64,000 nt of DNA from JAJPJE01 sp963724985 (GTDB lineage: Bacteria > Acidobacteriota > Terriglobia > Terriglobales > Acidobacteriaceae). Shown here piece by piece: positions 26,941 through 35,993 of the stretch (the first letter of the stretch is position 1; every line of letters begins with the position of its first letter). The stretch covers positions 186,001 through 250,000 of the forward strand of contig CAVRWV010000009.1 in NCBI GenBank assembly GCA_963724985.1, given 5' to 3'. The translations under genes and the position numbers were made by a program. The notes below the pieces were generated by a model. The model saw only the letters and a list, made by a program, of their open reading frames with translations. It had not been told where the DNA came from and did not search any database.

Positions 26941-27085
26941 TCAGTCTCTCAGTCGATCAGTTCGTCAGTAAGATCCCACGGCGTGTTTCAGTTTCACACT
27001 TAGCAGAGGTTGGGTGGAGCGAATAGAGATCCTCGCTGACGCTCGGATAGGAGAACAGTTGTCAGTTGCTAGTTGTTAGTTGTTA
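26941..27085. repeat. TCAGT octamer array and YAGTTGY heptamer array
   Basis: TCAGT occurs at 26941, 26949, 26957 and 26965, an 8-bp period. Then CAGTTGT-CAGTTGC-TAGTTGT-TAGTTGT runs from 27056 to 27083, a 7-bp period. No obvious inverted arm accompanies either. They belong to the two array classes found across the window. Confidence 0.75.
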
Positions 27086-27401
27086 GAAAAGGCCGTCGCT
27101 ATCGAGCTATTCCTAACTCCTTGCTTTCTCACGAGTGGGCCACCCAACTGGGTCTCGCGACGCGCAAAAGGTGCTCTATTTCCAGAGTAGCAAATTTGAG
27201 GGGAGCTACTAGACACTTTCGCGAGATTTATATTTGCCGATGTTTCATCGGGATACGAGGAATTGTGAGGTCAGAGGGGGCTTGACAACTCTTGGTGAGG
27301 TCGACGTGAACCTGGGCATCAGGAAGCTTCTGCGCCTTGCAGTCTTGATTCAGCGCCAATTCCCTAAAGCGCCAATTCCCCTAAGAGGTCAGACGCTCTC
27401 C

Positions 27402-28493
27402 TCAGGGTCCAGTTGGCTGAGCCGTAGCTACTTTTGGATTCTTGCTCTTAGTAAGTTTGCGCAGCAGGAACTCCTGGAACAAGGTGGCGGCCATGCGCGA
27501 GCCTGTGCTAATGGCGAAATTCTCGAATGTCACTCCCACCCCACGATCTGAAGCGGGATAGTACAGGTTCGTAAGGGCAGAAGCGGCCAAATCGCCACCC
27601 AGACTCGAGTAGTTCGGCTGCCGCTTCCCGTTATCTCCCATGCAGGCGAATGGATAGGAGAGTGCGTGGAAAGCGCGAGACTTGACCGTCCCTGTGCCCT
27701 GGTAGAAGTAGCGAGGATCCTGGTGCAGAAGCGATGGCAGGATCGCCCCGCCAATCATGATGTTCGTGAACCCGTCGAGAGCAGTGGCACCAAACCGCTT
27801 GGCGTAGCCCTGAGCCCCCTGACCGTAGTTTGGCTTGTCTCCCGCCTGGTCGGCAGCGGCAAGTACAGCTACGCCAGCGAAGGTAACTGGATCGTAAGAG
27901 ACTCTCAGAGCAAGCTTGAACTTCAGCTCGGGAGTGAGCGGCGCGGCGTTTTTATCGTAGACAACATAGAAATTGGGGATGATGCCGAAAACGCGCTGCG
28001 TCTCCGCTACCTTGACCTGCTCGGTGGCAACCTGCACAGGGTCATAACCCACATTGATGGTGCTCCGCGCCTGCTCGATCCGGAGCTTACTGCCGGCAAG
28101 AATTTTGTACTGGCCTGGCGTAAGCGTGACGAAGGGAGACGTCCAGCCCGCAAATCCGTTGGCACTGACAGTGACATGATAGGGAATCCCCGGTTTTACA
28201 TCTTGAAATTCGAACGCCCCATTGTTGCTCGTCACAACGGTGCGATGATCATCGGCAGTGGGACCTTGCAGAACGACCGTGGCGCCGGGGACCGTGTTGT
28301 CGTTCACATCGGTTACCGTGCCTACGATTTTTCCGGCCTGCGCGCCTGGCGCATCACTGTTGTTGTTCTGGCTCATGGCAGGAGAGGCGATTACTAAGGC
28401 AACAGCCACCACGGCGCATAGCCAAATGGGCACGTGTTCCAGGAACGATCGAACGCACTCGGGTGGATGCGACAGGTTTACCTTTTCAAACAT
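27402..28493 (-). CDS. Carboxypeptidase-regulatory-domain envelope protein
   Basis: 363 aa from ATG 28493. A long signal or anchor segment (AVVAVALVIASPAMSQ) leads to a carboxypeptidase-regulatory-like beta-sandwich (about residues 52-140): KIVGTVTDVNDNTVPGATVV then NGAFEFQDVKPG. The rest (YDKNAAPLTPELKFKLALR onwards) is a conserved-looking C-terminal domain that I associate with acidobacterial proteins; no enzymatic motif is visible. It is probably secreted or outer-membrane linked. It stands alone between large gaps. Confidence 0.75.
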   Translation of the reverse strand: MFEKVNLSHPPECVRSFLEHVPIWLCAVVAVALVIASPAMSQNNNSDAPGAQAGKIVGTVTDVNDNTVPGATVVLQGPTADDHRTVVTSNNGAFEFQDVKPGIPYHVTVSANGFAGWTSPFVTLTPGQYKILAGSKLRIEQARSTINVGYDPVQVATEQVKVAETQRVFGIIPNFYVVYDKNAAPLTPELKFKLALRVSYDPVTFAGVAVLAAADQAGDKPNYGQGAQGYAKRFGATALDGFTNIMIGGAILPSLLHQDPRYFYQGTGTVKSRAFHALSYPFACMGDNGKRQPNYSSLGGDLAASALTNLYYPASDRGVGVTFENFAISTGSRMAATLFQEFLLRKLTKSKNPKVATAQPTGP

Positions 28494-28870
28494 GAACAAT
28501 GTTCGGCCCTCTTAAAATTGGCTTTGATCAAGCCGCAGCAGGCAGCGGATTCATCTCCGGGGCGAATGACAACCCTGGAAATCCGCAGCGCTGCGCGAAC
28601 TACAAATCGCGGCGCAATAGAGAACGGATGCTTCGTATTAATTGAGGATTCTCATTCGAAAGTAGCGCGCCACCTGCACCGCCGAGGGTTCCTGAACAGC
28701 TACATCTCAGTGCAGCATCTTGGGAGGTCGGGGGATTCACGGCGTCGGCATCCGATTGAAAAAGGAAGTGTTTGATCGGAGGCAGCTGTAGCTAAACTGC
28801 TGGCCTGCGAATTGTCGGGCATGTCACGGAATACCTGGAAGTACGCCACGCAACCAGTTGAGGCGACGGC
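28494..28870. other. Intergenic gap without recognised features
   Basis: About 375 bp between the divergent envelope-protein gene and the GYD gene. I see no gene, array or terminator before the promoter at 28871. Confidence 0.5.
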
Positions 28871-28899
28871 TTGACGGAGCCGTGCGCGCGGCCTATTGT
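28871..28899 (+). promoter_or_regulatory. Sigma70-type promoter for GYD gene
   Basis: TTGACG at 28871-28876 and TATTGT at 28894-28899 are separated by exactly 17 bp. A GGAGG ribosome site at 28912-28916 follows, eight bases before ATG 28925. The spacing of all three elements is consistent. Confidence 0.55.
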
Positions 28900-28924
28900 T
28901 TTTCGCTCCACGGAGGAATCCCCC

Positions 28925-29218
28925 ATGTCTCTCTATGTGACACTGCTCCGCTACACCCAACAGGGTGCTGCGAAAATCAAGGAAAGTCCGACACGGCTGG
29001 ATGCCGCCAAGAAAGCTGCCGAGGCTGCAAAAGGAAAGATTACTGCCTGGTACCTGACCATGGGGAAATACGACGCTGTGCTGGTCTCGGAGTTTCCCGA
29101 TGACAAGGCCGCAGCGCGATTCATGTTATCCATGGGAACACTGGGAAATGTGAGTACCCAGACGCTCAAAGCATTCGACGAGGCTGAGTACCGCAAGATT
29201 ATTGCTTCCCTGCCTTGA
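28925..29218 (+). CDS. GYD domain-containing protein
   Basis: 97 aa. The sequence SLYVTLLRYTQQGAAKIKES, then ITAWYLTMGKYDAVLVSEFP and the end FDEAEYRKIIASLP, fits the GYD family (PF08734), ferredoxin-like alpha/beta proteins whose name-giving Gly-Tyr-Asp appears here as GKYD. The function of the family is not established. ATG 28925 is supported by a GGAGG site and a promoter directly upstream. It is convergent with the diguanylate cyclase gene. Confidence 0.88.
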   Translation: MSLYVTLLRYTQQGAAKIKESPTRLDAAKKAAEAAKGKITAWYLTMGKYDAVLVSEFPDDKAAARFMLSMGTLGNVSTQTLKAFDEAEYRKIIASLP

Positions 29219-29232
29219 GGCGAGACGCCGCT

Positions 29233-30495
29233 CTACGCGTCGCCGACGACCGTGCAATTTCGTCCATAGGATTTTGCCTGGTAGAGAGCCTTGTCGGCGG
29301 CTTTTACCATATCGTCGGGCTTGCGCCGATTGCCGGCGACGTCGGCGACGCCGATGCTGACGGTGACGCTGGTCTGACGCTTGGCTGCGCGGCTACGAAC
29401 CGAGAGGCGCGATTTCTTAGGTTTGCTTTTGCCATTACCTTTGCGGCGCTCCTGGCTGCGTAAGCGGAACGGCAGATTCTCGATGCTGCGGCGAAGGCGT
29501 TCGAGATGGGGGAAGGTTTCGTCGGCGCATTTGCCGGGAAAGAGCACGGCGAACTCTTCGCCGCCATAACGGTAGCCCTTGCCGCCGCCACTCACTTCCG
29601 CGATCCTCGCGGCCACCATGCGCAACACCTGATCTCCAGCGTCGTGGCCATAGGTGTCGTTGAAGTGTTTGAAGTGGTCGACGTCGACCATGGCGACGGT
29701 ATAGGTGTTGCCGAGCCTGAGCTTGGCGTCGTTGAAGGAGCGGCGACTCGGCAGGTCAGTGAGTTCGTCCAGATAGGCCATGGCGTAGAACGCTTCGAGC
29801 AGGGCAATTACGAGCACGATCGCTCCGGCGGCAAAGGCTACGGACGACAGGCGCACCGATCCGACTACGCAGAGGGCGACAAAGCTCGAGATCAGCGCCC
29901 AGAACAATCCGATGTCAGCGGGACGAAAGCGGCGGTGTACCAGTGGCAGCAGGAGCAGCAACAGCGCCAAGGTAAACGCAACCAGCACCGAATGCGGCAG
30001 TCGGGAAAAGTTGTTGAACGGCAGCCAGAGCACGAAGGGCCGGTCGAGCTTGTACAGGATCACGAGCGCGTAGTAACGAATCCCAATCGCGACCGCTGCG
30101 CCTTCAAGCGCGAATACGCCCAGTCGAAGCAGACCTTGGCGCGAAAAGATGCCGCTCTCCGGCAGGAAAGCGATCAGGACCAGGTTGAGCGGTAACGCGA
30201 GACCAATGAGCCTGACCAGCACGTCGCTGGCTGGGGCACTGAGTCGATCCGCAGCCAGGAACAGCGCAAGATTGCAGCCGACCAGCAGCAGTAGCGAATG
30301 GAAGATGCGGGTGCGATGAAAGATTGCGCTAAGCAGCAGGCCCACGCCAAACACGACCCAGGGTAAGTACCGCATGAAATCTGCCGCCGAGGCGGGCACG
30401 GCCTGCGTATGCGAGAGCGTCCAGCTCAGGCCAATCAGTACCAGTCCGCCGGGGATGGAGTGGGCAAAGGCTCGGGCGGGCAGTCTTCCTGTCAT
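29233..30495 (-). CDS. Membrane diguanylate cyclase (GGDEF)
   Basis: It makes the second messenger cyclic di-GMP. The N-terminal ~245 residues form about eight hydrophobic segments and act as a membrane sensor of unknown ligand. The GGDEF domain starts at DELTDLPSRRSFNDAK. It has VDVDHFKHFNDTYGHDAGD, the active-site RYGGEEFAVL and SIGVADVAG. The product-inhibition RxxD motif is not seen five residues before GGEEF. A basic insert RRKGNGKSKPKKSRLS lies between the active site and SIGVA. 420 aa. Confidence 0.92.
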   Translation of the reverse strand: MTGRLPARAFAHSIPGGLVLIGLSWTLSHTQAVPASAADFMRYLPWVVFGVGLLLSAIFHRTRIFHSLLLLVGCNLALFLAADRLSAPASDVLVRLIGLALPLNLVLIAFLPESGIFSRQGLLRLGVFALEGAAVAIGIRYYALVILYKLDRPFVLWLPFNNFSRLPHSVLVAFTLALLLLLLPLVHRRFRPADIGLFWALISSFVALCVVGSVRLSSVAFAAGAIVLVIALLEAFYAMAYLDELTDLPSRRSFNDAKLRLGNTYTVAMVDVDHFKHFNDTYGHDAGDQVLRMVAARIAEVSGGGKGYRYGGEEFAVLFPGKCADETFPHLERLRRSIENLPFRLRSQERRKGNGKSKPKKSRLSVRSRAAKRQTSVTVSIGVADVAGNRRKPDDMVKAADKALYQAKSYGRNCTVVGDA

Positions 30496-30505
30496 TATGT
30501 TTCCC

Positions 30506-32054
30506 TCAAGCGTTTCGAGGGACTGTACTAGGAGGGAAGGCAGTGCCGTAGATGACCGGGGTCGATGCCCATCGGGCCATCGGCTTGCGGAGCTTACGCA
30601 GGATGGTTACGTGGTTACCCTGTGTTTTTCTTGATAAGGGCCATGCGAATGGTTCACTACTTCCCTTTCCGACCAATGCATTCTTATAGATCTTTCCGTC
30701 CTTCATGATGACAAGAAAGTTTTTGTCCGGATCCTCGATGAGGTGGAGGTTCTGAAGCGGATCGCCCTCTACAAGCAGCATGTCGGCGAGCGCGCCTTCT
30801 TCGATGACGCCTAGCTTGCCAGGATAGGGATTGCTGAATCCGGAAAGCGCGAGTAGCTCGCCAGTGTTTGCTGTGGCTGTCTTCAACGCTTCGGCCGGAG
30901 TAAACCAGCGAAGGAGTTTCACCAGTTGTGCGCCCTGCCGGTTCGCGAGCTTGGCGTCGAACAAAACATCGCTTCCGAAAACGGTCTTAATCTTGTACTT
31001 AATCGCAAGTTTGTAAGCATTGTCCGTGCCCGCGAATACTACCTCCGCTTTCTTCCTGCTCTCCGGGCTCATGTCCCGCATATCTTCATCATCGAGCAAC
31101 GGCTGCAAGCTCCACCAGATGCCCTTGTCGGCGAGCAATTTCACAGTAGCCTCGTCGATCAACTGCCCGTGATCAAGGCATTTGACGCCTGCGGCAATGG
31201 CCTGTTGGATGGCCGCTGGTGTATACGCATGTACCGTCACATAGGTACCCCAGTTTTGCGCGGCCTCAACCGCGGCGCGAATCTCCGGTACGGTGAACTG
31301 TACCGATTCGATCGGATTGTTAGCTGAGCTGACACCGCCGCCCGCCATCACTTTGATTTGACTCGCGCCCGATCTCAGCTGCTCTCTCGCTCGCAGCCGC
31401 ACTTCATCCGGACTGTCAGCAATCGCTGCGATGCCTTCAGACTCTGCGTGACTCAGCGGACCGCCGAGAGTGCGCGGAACCTCGAAGTCAAAACGAAAGT
31501 CTCCGTGACCCGAAGTTTGCGAGATCATCGCGCCCGAGGGATAGATACGCGGGCCAATCATCACGCCTTCGTCAATGGCGCGCTTGAGACCGAAGACGGG
31601 ACCACCAAGATCGCGAACCGTTGTGAAGCCGCGCATGAGCGTTGCCTCGGCCTCGTGCGCTGCCAGGAATTGGAGGTAGGAGGGCTCGGCGGTATTGAGG
31701 ACCATCATCGGCGTCGCGGCCATGTACGCGTGCCAATGCGCGTCAATCAAGCCAGGCATCAGTACGCGACCACCGCCGTCAACGATCGTGGTTCCCGCGC
31801 CGGGTTCGAGCGGGATCGCAGCGGCTGAGATCTTCTCAATCTTGTTACCGTGCACCAGCACGTTCGCAGGCCCCGTCAATGCGCTACTTCTGCCATCAAA
31901 AATTCGCACATTCCGAAAAAGCGTGACGCGCTCAGTTGGCGTTTGGGAGTCGAGTCCGGTTGCCCGAAGCCTGCGGTGGTTGCGCCGATGCGATCGAACA
32001 TAGCGCCAGTAAGGTAACCGCTAGAACCTGCCGTTTACGGATCGCGAATGCCAT
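30506..32054 (-). CDS. Secreted amidohydrolase (prolidase/imidazolonepropionase-like), N-terminal frameshift
   Basis: A metal-dependent hydrolase with the TIM-barrel amidohydrolase fold. Metal ligands are suggested by LIDAHWHAY (HxH), IKVMAGGG (bridging Lys position), VTVHAYTPAA, LDHGQLID and FGSDVLFD. The frame is open only to 31909, but upstream ATG 32054 begins a signal peptide (RQVLAVTLLALCSIASAQ). Skipping one base near 31960 joins it as TGLDSQTPTERVTLFRNVRIFDG. The natural start is therefore probably 32054, with export. The substrate (dipeptide or lactam-like) is unknown. The last ~40 residues after KDGKIYKNAL look non-family. Confidence 0.85.
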
Positions 32055-32275
32055 CTTTCCTCCCGCAATGCCACGCAATGGTTCTAAGACGGTGAGGAGG
32101 ATTCGCTTGTTGCCCTGCGTTGCTGCCTTTGACGGTGCGCCAACTGTCGTCCTGGCGTGTGTTCTGGCCGATATTGCTGATTTACTGCCGCACGCAGAGA
32201 TTTACCAGCGTTTGACTCTTAATGTTGCAGTTTTGGGTGGTACCGGCATTCCCGCGGTGGCCCTGATAATCTAGA

Positions 32276-33112
32276 ATGTCAGCCATTCCAAGGGAGATGA
32301 TTGAGGCTCCACAACCATCGGTAGACGAGATGTCGACAAGAACCAAGATTCTAGTGGTAGATGACGAGAAGGCAGTCTCCATTACACTCGCGCTGGTCTT
32401 TAAATCGAAGGGATTTGATGCGCAATCGGCGAACTCTGGAATGGAGGCGATTGAGCTGGCGCGCTCATTCAGGCCGGATGTTTTGTTAACCGACGTAATG
32501 ATGCCGGGGATGGATGGCTTCGAGCTGGCAGAACAAGTATTCAATGAACTGCCTGGTTGCCGGGTGTTCCTGCTGAGCGGAGCCGCTCAGACGATCGCTG
32601 TGGAGCGGATCACTAGCCTCAAGATGGGCGCGCTTCTAATCGCGAAGCCCATAGCCCCGCCGACGCTGCTGAACATCGTGTCGTCGAACAGTTTGCCGGC
32701 GACGGATTTCCAGCCCACCGTCTTGATCGTAGATGACTACGAGCCTCATCGTTACTCGCTCGGCCGGATGTTGGAAAATGCAGGATTAAAGGTCGTCCAA
32801 GCCGCTAACGGAGAAGAGTGCCTGCAGAAGGCGAAAGATGTGGATGTGATCCTGCTCGACATTCATCTTCCTGACATCAGTGGATTCGAGGTCTGCAGGC
32901 GGCTTCGCGCCCAACCAGAAACAAAGACGATTCCGATTGTTCACCACACGTCTACCTACAACAAAGAATCGGCGGAAGCGGAATCCTGGACTGCCGGCGC
33001 GAACCAATACCTTAGTCATCCAATTGAGCCAACCTTGTTGATCTCGAGATTGCGCCAGCTCGCACAGATTTACCTTCTCGAAAAAACGAATCCTCCTGCC
33101 ACTGAAGGTTAG
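32276..33112 (+). CDS. Tandem receiver-domain protein (two REC domains)
   Basis: 278 aa. The first receiver (about 23-135) has ILVVDDE with phospho-acceptor Asp73 in LLTDVMMPGMDG. The second (about 147-265) has VLIVDDYEPHRYSLG and Asp195 in ILLDIHLPDISG. No output domain follows. It may act as a phosphate sink, a connector in a phosphorelay or a protein-binding switch. No kinase gene is adjacent. In-frame ATGs at residues 8 and 19 are alternative starts. It is convergent with rpsA and shares the terminator zone. Confidence 0.88.
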   Translation: MSAIPREMIEAPQPSVDEMSTRTKILVVDDEKAVSITLALVFKSKGFDAQSANSGMEAIELARSFRPDVLLTDVMMPGMDGFELAEQVFNELPGCRVFLLSGAAQTIAVERITSLKMGALLIAKPIAPPTLLNIVSSNSLPATDFQPTVLIVDDYEPHRYSLGRMLENAGLKVVQAANGEECLQKAKDVDVILLDIHLPDISGFEVCRRLRAQPETKTIPIVHHTSTYNKESAEAESWTAGANQYLSHPIEPTLLISRLRQLAQIYLLEKTNPPATEG

Positions 33113-33150
33113 CCATTCATTTACTGAAGCAAGCAGTCGACCCTCGTCGC

Positions 33151-33185
33151 ACAAAATAAAAAGGCCGCCCATGCAGGCGGCCCTT
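33151..33185 (-). terminator. Rho-independent terminator of rpsA
   Basis: Stem GGCCGCC / GGCGGCC (33163-33169 and 33176-33182) with a six-base loop. On the minus strand it is followed by TTTTTATTTT. It lies 20 bp downstream of the rpsA stop. Confidence 0.88.
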
Positions 33186-33205
33186 GTTTCTTGCTCGAAA
33201 GCTGA

Positions 33206-35065
33206 TTACGAGTTCTGATCGTTCGAAGCGCGCTTCCAGTTGATGAGCTCTCCGATGGTGGAAGCACCGGTGCTCGAGGCTGGATGCTTGTAGGCTTCCA
33301 CATCCGCGCGGGTAGCTTCTGCGCCCACTGAGCGAATGCTGAGACCCACCTTCTTCTCGGCCTCGTTCATCTTGATGATCTTGAACTCGTGCTCCTGGCC
33401 CGGTTCGAGCTTCAGGGGCTGCTGATTGCCGTCGACGGCTTCCGAGTTATGGCAGAGTCCTTCGACTCCTTCCGCCAACTCGACGAACGCTCCGAAGCTT
33501 GCCAACCGCAGAACCTTGCCATGAACCACGTCGCCCACGCGATGCTGCTGGAAGAAGGTCTCCCAGACATCGGGCTGTAGCTGCTTGATACCCAGCGACA
33601 GGCGGCGATTCTCAGGCTCGATTCCGAGCACGATGGCCTTCACGCGATCGCCCTTCTTCAACACTTCCGAAGGATGCTTCACGCGCTTGGTCCAGCTCAG
33701 GTTGCTGACGTGGACCAGTCCATCGATGCCGTCTTCGATTTCAATGAAGGCGCCGAAGTCGGTGAGGTTGCGAACGCGGCCTTCCACGGTGCTGTTGATG
33801 GGGAACTTATCTCCCAACGACTCCCATGGATTGGTCTGGAGCTGCTTGAGTCCGAGCGAAATGCGACGCTCGGTCGGATTCACATTGAGCACCACGGTCT
33901 CGACTTCGTCGCCAACATTGACGATCTTCGAGGGATGCTTCATGCGCTTCGACCAGGTCATCTCGCTAACGTGGACCAGGCCTTCGATGCCCTGTTCCAG
34001 CTCAACGAAAGCGCCGTAGTCGGTCACGCTGATCACGTGTCCCTTGACGTGCGCGCCAACCGGATAACGCTCGGCGGCGTCGAGCCACGGGTCAGGCGTG
34101 AGCTGCTTGAATCCAAGCGATACGCGCTGCTTATCTTTGTCGAACTTGAGAACCTTCACCTGGATCTGATCGCCCACCTGGACGAGATCGCGCGGGTGAG
34201 TGAGGCGTCCCCAGGACATGTCGGTCACGTGCAGCAGGCCGTCGATACCGCCGAGGTCGACAAAGGCGCCGTAGTCAGTGAGGTTCTTCACCGATCCGGT
34301 GAGAATCGCGCCTTCCTCGAGGTGCTCCATCGTCTTTTCGCGCTTGACGGAAACTTCTTCGTCGAGGATCTGCTTGCGCGAAGCCACGATGTTGCCGCGC
34401 TTCTTATTCAGCTTGATGACGCGGACATCAAATTCCTGTCCCTTCATCCCATCGAGATTCCGAACTGGACGCACGTCTACCTGGGAACCGGGGAGGAACG
34501 CTCGGGCGCCAAGAATATCCACGGTGAGACCGCCCTTGATGCGATCGATCACGCGAGCGCGAATTGGGCGCTTCTCGTTATAGGCGGCTTCAATCTCGTC
34601 CCACGCGCGCAGACGCTGCGCCTTCTGGTGGGAGAGGTGAATGTAGCCTTCCTCGGTTTCGCCCTTCTCGATCATGACATCGATGTCTTGACCGGATTGG
34701 ACGGTGACGTTCCCTTCGTGATCGCGTACTTCGGCGATGGGCACGACGCCTTCGGACTTCATGCCTACGTCGACCATTACGTACTGGTCGGTGATTTTGA
34801 CCACCGTACCTTTAATGACGCGATCTTCGCTGGTTACAGTTTCGGTTTCGGGAGTAAAGGTTTCTAGGGCTGTAGCGAAATCTTCCATGGTTTCTTTTTC
34901 TGTTCTGACAGGACCCGGACCTGGCCGTGTTTCGGCAGCCGGAGCGGACTGTGAATTGGATTGAGTGTCGGTACTTACTTCGTTCTGACCTACCGCTGTG
35001 CTATCCGCGGAAGATGCAGATTGGGACTGATCGTGATCGAGTGCGGTTTCTTCGAACAAGGCCAT
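33206..35065 (-). CDS. rpsA: 30S ribosomal protein S1
   Basis: It binds mRNA and helps initiate translation. 619 aa from ATG 35065 (MALFEETALDHDQ). An acidic, Ser/Gln-rich N-terminal region (~1-60) precedes six S1 OB-fold repeats, e.g. GSVKNLTDYGAFVDLGGIDG, GHVISVTDYGAFVELEQGIE, GRVRNLTDFGAFIEIEDGID and GKVLRLASFGAFVELAEGVE. The C-terminal ~25 residues are a short tail. An upstream extension to 35236 would overlap the promoter and is rejected. It is a single gene with its own promoter and terminator. The rather long N-terminus is longer than in E. coli S1 (557 aa). Confidence 0.95.
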   Translation of the reverse strand: MALFEETALDHDQSQSASSADSTAVGQNEVSTDTQSNSQSAPAAETRPGPGPVRTEKETMEDFATALETFTPETETVTSEDRVIKGTVVKITDQYVMVDVGMKSEGVVPIAEVRDHEGNVTVQSGQDIDVMIEKGETEEGYIHLSHQKAQRLRAWDEIEAAYNEKRPIRARVIDRIKGGLTVDILGARAFLPGSQVDVRPVRNLDGMKGQEFDVRVIKLNKKRGNIVASRKQILDEEVSVKREKTMEHLEEGAILTGSVKNLTDYGAFVDLGGIDGLLHVTDMSWGRLTHPRDLVQVGDQIQVKVLKFDKDKQRVSLGFKQLTPDPWLDAAERYPVGAHVKGHVISVTDYGAFVELEQGIEGLVHVSEMTWSKRMKHPSKIVNVGDEVETVVLNVNPTERRISLGLKQLQTNPWESLGDKFPINSTVEGRVRNLTDFGAFIEIEDGIDGLVHVSNLSWTKRVKHPSEVLKKGDRVKAIVLGIEPENRRLSLGIKQLQPDVWETFFQQHRVGDVVHGKVLRLASFGAFVELAEGVEGLCHNSEAVDGNQQPLKLEPGQEHEFKIIKMNEAEKKVGLSIRSVGAEATRADVEAYKHPASSTGASTIGELINWKRASNDQNS

Positions 35066-35216
35066 TTTAAGAACGACCGCTTCGCCCCGAAAGGCGACGG
35101 TGATATGAATTTGCGGACTGCTGGCTTGGTGCGTCGGGGTGTTTGCCCGGGTTACGGGCTGAGACTTATCCAGCGGCCTGAGTCTCTGGAGCTGTAAGAC
35201 TCCAAGGGACTTTTTG

Positions 35217-35246
35217 ACTATAGCAACGGCCCGCAAAGAGTGTCAA
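35217..35246 (-). promoter_or_regulatory. Near-consensus sigma70 promoter for rpsA, with ~145-nt leader
   Basis: On the minus strand, a perfect TTGACA (35241-35246) and TATAGT (35217-35222) are separated by 18 bp. Transcription should start near 35210, leaving a leader of about 145 nt before ATG 35065. The leader holds the stem GAGTCT / AGACTC near its 5' end. Autoregulation by S1 through its leader is known in E. coli; here it is inferred only. Confidence 0.7.
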
Positions 35247-35410
35247 ACACGCGAAACAGCTTCTTCCAACACCAACTACGCAAATCGCACAACAGCTACC
35301 ACATTTGACTCGGATGCTGATCCATCCACGAACAGTCAGATGTGACCACGCTCACCATGGTCGCACAAAAAACATGCGCTTCGACCATAAAATGATTTTA
35401 TTCCGCAGTT

Positions 35411-35438
35411 TTGACCGAAACGTAACAATTGGTACTCT
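35411..35438 (+). promoter_or_regulatory. Possible promoter for HIT gene
   Basis: TTGACC (35411-35416) and TACTCT (35433-35438) are separated by 16 bp and place the start about 10 bp before ATG 35453, implying a very short leader. The match to consensus is moderate. Confidence 0.35.
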
Positions 35439-35452
35439 TAGTCTCTGTACCT

Positions 35453-35935
35453 ATGGACTACCTATGGACGCCGTGGCGTTACACCTACGTAAGTAACGCC
35501 GATAAAATGGATGGTTGCGTCTTCTGCGAACGCGTTGCCTGGAACGATGATCGCAAGGCACGCATCGTTCATCGCGCGGAACATTGCTTCATCATTTTGA
35601 ACGCGTTTCCTTATACATCGGGACATGTCATGGTTGTTCCTTACGAACATGTCGACGAATTGCAGAAACTCGCGCGCGCAGCAGCAGAGGAGATGATGCT
35701 GCTGACGCAGCGCATGGAAACTGTGCTGCGAAAGCTCTACCATCCGGACGGCGTGAACCTGGGGATGAACATCGGAAAAGCCGCGGGCGCAGGGATCCGA
35801 GGGCATATCCACATGCACGTGCTTCCCCGCTGGGTGGCCGACGCGAACTTCATGACTGTGATCGGCGAAACCAGAGTTCTTCCGGAAGATCTGGAGACTA
35901 CGTGGGAGCGGATACACGGGGAAATCGGGAAATGA
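35453..35935 (+). CDS. HIT-family nucleotide phosphorylase/hydrolase
   Basis: 160 aa. The C-terminal motif GHIHMHVLPRW is the histidine triad with the catalytic His. The N-terminal CVFC is half of a zinc site seen in this branch, and MDYLWTPWRYTYV is the usual start of Ap4A phosphorylase-like HIT proteins. It probably acts on dinucleoside polyphosphates or nucleotide-amidates. ATG 35453 is preferred to 35429. It is divergent from rpsA across a 387-bp regulatory gap and followed by a CACGGAGA repeat. Confidence 0.9.
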   Translation: MDYLWTPWRYTYVSNADKMDGCVFCERVAWNDDRKARIVHRAEHCFIILNAFPYTSGHVMVVPYEHVDELQKLARAAAEEMMLLTQRMETVLRKLYHPDGVNLGMNIGKAAGAGIRGHIHMHVLPRWVADANFMTVIGETRVLPEDLETTWERIHGEIGK

Positions 35936-35943
35936 TCTGTTCA

Positions 35944-35969
35944 CCACGGAGACACAGAGACACGGAGAA
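35944..35969. repeat. CACGGAGA octamer repeat (single arm)
   Basis: CACGGAGA-CACAGAGA-CACGGAGA, an exact 8-bp period, directly follows the HIT gene. A related copy with an inverted partner is at 37011-37161. Confidence 0.75.
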
Positions 35970-35993
35970 AGAATAGGGTTCGTTGCGACGACC

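Larger units (their letters stand above)
26770..27401. other. Repeat-rich intergenic gap
   Basis: No convincing gene in 632 bp. It contains, in order: two GTTTCAC heptamers (26773-26786), a C-rich run with the 20-bp repeat family (26823-26930), an 8-bp TCAGT array (26941-26969), and a YAGTTGY heptamer array (27056-27085). The remainder (27090-27400) shows nothing recognisable apart from short duplications (ATTCCCTAAAGCGCCAATTCCCCTAAG region, 27358-27384). Confidence 0.7.

Noticed and set aside
33674..34867. 397-residue plus-strand frame inside rpsA
   Set aside because: A shadow of the repeated S1 domains on the opposite strand; no independent features.
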